Of a stretch of 7,237 nt of DNA, positions 6,757 through 7,237 are shown piece by piece. The translations under genes and the position numbers were made by a program. The stretch is from Prevotellaceae bacterium UBA4359 (GTDB taxonomy: Bacteria; Bacteroidota; Bacteroidia; Bacteroidales; Bacteroidaceae), in NCBI GenBank assembly GCA_002393555.1, contig DGSP01000044.1, positions 1-7,237 on the forward strand. Reading direction: 5' to 3'. Each line of letters opens with the position of its first letter. The stretch's first letter is position 1. The notes below the pieces were generated by a model. The model was given only the letters and a program-made list of their open reading frames with translations. It was not told the DNA's origin and did no database searches.

Positions 6757-6923
6757 GGAAAACTTTTCACCCCTACAGCATTCCCCGAGTTCTCCAATCC
6801 TAAAACGTAACCTCTTATTTTTCAATTAGATTCAAAATCAACCCTTCTGCTCTTCTTCTCCAAAACGGAAAACTTTTCCATTTTCTTCCCTGCAAAACTT
6901 TCCCGTTTTGGATAACTTTTTCC
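6757..6923. repeat. Cluster of GGAAAACTTTTCC-like motifs
   Basis: Four related words occur: GGAAAACTTTTCA at 6757-6769, GGAAAACTTTTCC at 6867-6879, CAAAACTTTCCC at 6893-6904 and GGATAACTTTTTCC at 6910-6923. The second is a near-perfect palindrome. A further inverted repeat pairs CCAAAACGG at 6860-6868 with CCGTTTTGG at 6903-6911. The last three copies lie within about 60 bp of the predicted -7 element of the nrdD promoter, on its downstream side, where an operator or an early leader hairpin could act. Whether any protein binds them cannot be told from sequence alone. Confidence 0.5.
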
Positions 6924-6928
6924 GAGTG

Positions 6929-6962
6929 CAAAGGTATGGATTTTCTCTCTAACCACCAACAA
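6929..6962 (-). promoter_or_regulatory. Predicted Bacteroidota promoter directed at nrdD
   Basis: On the - strand TTGTTG (6962-6957) is followed after 20 nt by TACCTTTG (6936-6929). This matches the Bacteroidota housekeeping consensus, a -33 TTG and a -7 TAnnTTTG about 19-21 nt apart. Transcription would start near 6922 and run left toward nrdD, giving a leader of about 580 nt. No other gene lies between, so nrdD-nrdG is the obvious target. The long leader is unusual, and a second, nearer promoter cannot be excluded. Confidence 0.65.
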
Positions 6963-7029
6963 TTCCACCCACTTTTTTCAAAAAAATTTCACCCACCCAC
7001 GGAACTCTTTGTGAAGCCGACAGTTACGT

Positions 7030-7046
7030 CCCCCACCCCACCCTCC
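7030..7046. repeat. Left copy of a 17-bp C-rich direct repeat
   Basis: CCCCCACCCCACCCTCC at 7030-7046 recurs exactly at 7140-7156, 110 bp away, and the two copies bracket the pyrimidine tandem repeat. On the - strand this copy reads as G-runs of 2, 3, 4 and 5 separated by single bases, followed by GGAGG-type runs, a modest G-quadruplex candidate. Confidence 0.7.
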
Positions 7047-7120
7047 TCCTCTTCTTTCTCCTTTTCTTTCTCCTCTTCTTTCTCCTTTTCTTTCTCCTCT
7101 TCTTTCTCCTTTTCTTTCTC
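7041..7120. repeat. 80-nt pure pyrimidine tract with 12/24-bp tandem repeat
   Basis: Every base from 7041 to 7120 on the + strand is C or T. From 7051 the tract is a 24-bp unit in three copies (7051-7074, 7075-7098, 7099-7120, the last lacking two bases). Each unit is two near-identical 12-mers, CTTCTTTCTCCT and TTTCTTTCTCCT. Copies are exact, which points to recent slippage, and the copy number is likely to vary between strains. It lies about 90-190 bp upstream of the predicted nrdD promoter. Such tracts can form triplex DNA. The Ser/Phe or Glu/Lys repeats seen on translation are by-products of the repeat. Confidence 0.85.
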
Positions 7121-7135
7121 AGCCTCGACCGTCTT

Positions 7136-7162
7136 CCCTCCCCCACCCCACCCTCCCCTCCC
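7136..7162 (-). other. Strong G-quadruplex candidate
   Basis: On the - strand this interval holds six runs of three to five G separated by single bases (run lengths 3, 4, 3, 4, 5, 3 in - strand order). That exceeds the usual four-run, short-loop criterion, so a stable quadruplex is likely in single-stranded DNA or RNA. It includes the right copy of the 17-bp C-rich direct repeat (7140-7156). It lies upstream of the predicted nrdD promoter, so it would act at the DNA level unless transcription starts further right. Confidence 0.65.
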
Positions 7163-7199
7163 TGCTCCGTCCCACATTTTTTATTTCAACGTGAGTTCG

Positions 7200-7229
7200 G
7201 TATAAGATATACGCCTTCGGCGGACGAAG
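7200..7229. other. Adjacent small palindromes at the right edge
   Basis: GTATA-AGA-TATAC (7200-7212) is followed directly by CGCC-TTC-GGCG (7212-7222), and CTTCG/CGAAG (7215-7219 and 7225-7229) overlaps the second. No T-run follows on either strand inside the window, so this is not a clear terminator. It may be the edge of a structured or repeated element that continues outside the window. Confidence 0.3.
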
Positions 7230-7237
7230 AAAAAACA

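Noticed and set aside
6580..6825. 81-codon - strand frame in the nrdD leader
   Set aside because: No recognised motif, and the purine-rich strand yields open frames easily. It could be reconsidered if conserved in relatives.
6936..7205. Ser/Phe repeat frame and its Glu/Lys repeat counterpart
   Set aside because: Both are direct translations of the pyrimidine tandem repeat and are not supported as proteins.

Overview
The window looks like chromosome from a Bacteroidota bacterium, most likely Prevotella or a close Bacteroidales relative. I base this on the NrdD/NrdG pair, the lack of clear Shine-Dalgarno sequences (start codons follow A-rich stretches instead), a good match to the Bacteroidota promoter (TTG, 20 nt, TAnnTTTG), and intergenic palindromes of the CACGAAT/ATTCGTG type. 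The genus is inferred, not proven.

Left part (1-3430, + strand): two closely spaced genes, separated by 11 bp, probably one operon. The first (54-839) encodes a multi-spanning inner-membrane protein. The second (851-3430) encodes an 859-residue exported protein. It has a signal peptide, an N-terminal globular domain, one hydrophobic segment, a proline-rich hinge built from a 48-bp tandem duplication, a Trp/Gly/Asp-rich patch, a long charged helical region and a Gly/Ser-rich C-terminal half. I do not recognise either family. The base composition of the second gene is mosaic, with AT-rich ends and a GC-rich middle. This pair is the least explained coding content in the window.

Centre (about 3465-3520): a strong hairpin with A/T-rich flanks lies between the convergent gene sets and can act as a terminator in both directions. 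The stop codon of nrdG falls inside it.

Right part (3515-6344, - strand): nrdD (anaerobic class III ribonucleotide reductase) followed by nrdG (its radical-SAM activase), transcribed right to left. NrdG makes the glycyl radical on NrdD, and NrdD then makes deoxyribonucleotides for DNA synthesis without oxygen. The two genes are separated by 208 bp that hold a 148-bp nested imperfect palindrome.

Upstream of nrdD (6345-7237): 893 bp with no convincing gene. From nrdD outward it holds an AT-rich stretch, 5-6 degenerate 25-27-bp tandem repeats that can each form a small hairpin, a pyrimidine-rich stretch, a cluster of GGAAAACTTTTCC-like motifs, a promoter pointing at nrdD, an 80-nt pure pyrimidine tract made of a 12/24-bp repeat, and flanking C-runs that on the other strand are strong G-quadruplex candidates. 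If the promoter is right, nrdD mRNA has a purine-rich leader of roughly 580 nt. No tRNA, rRNA, CRISPR array or intact mobile element is visible.
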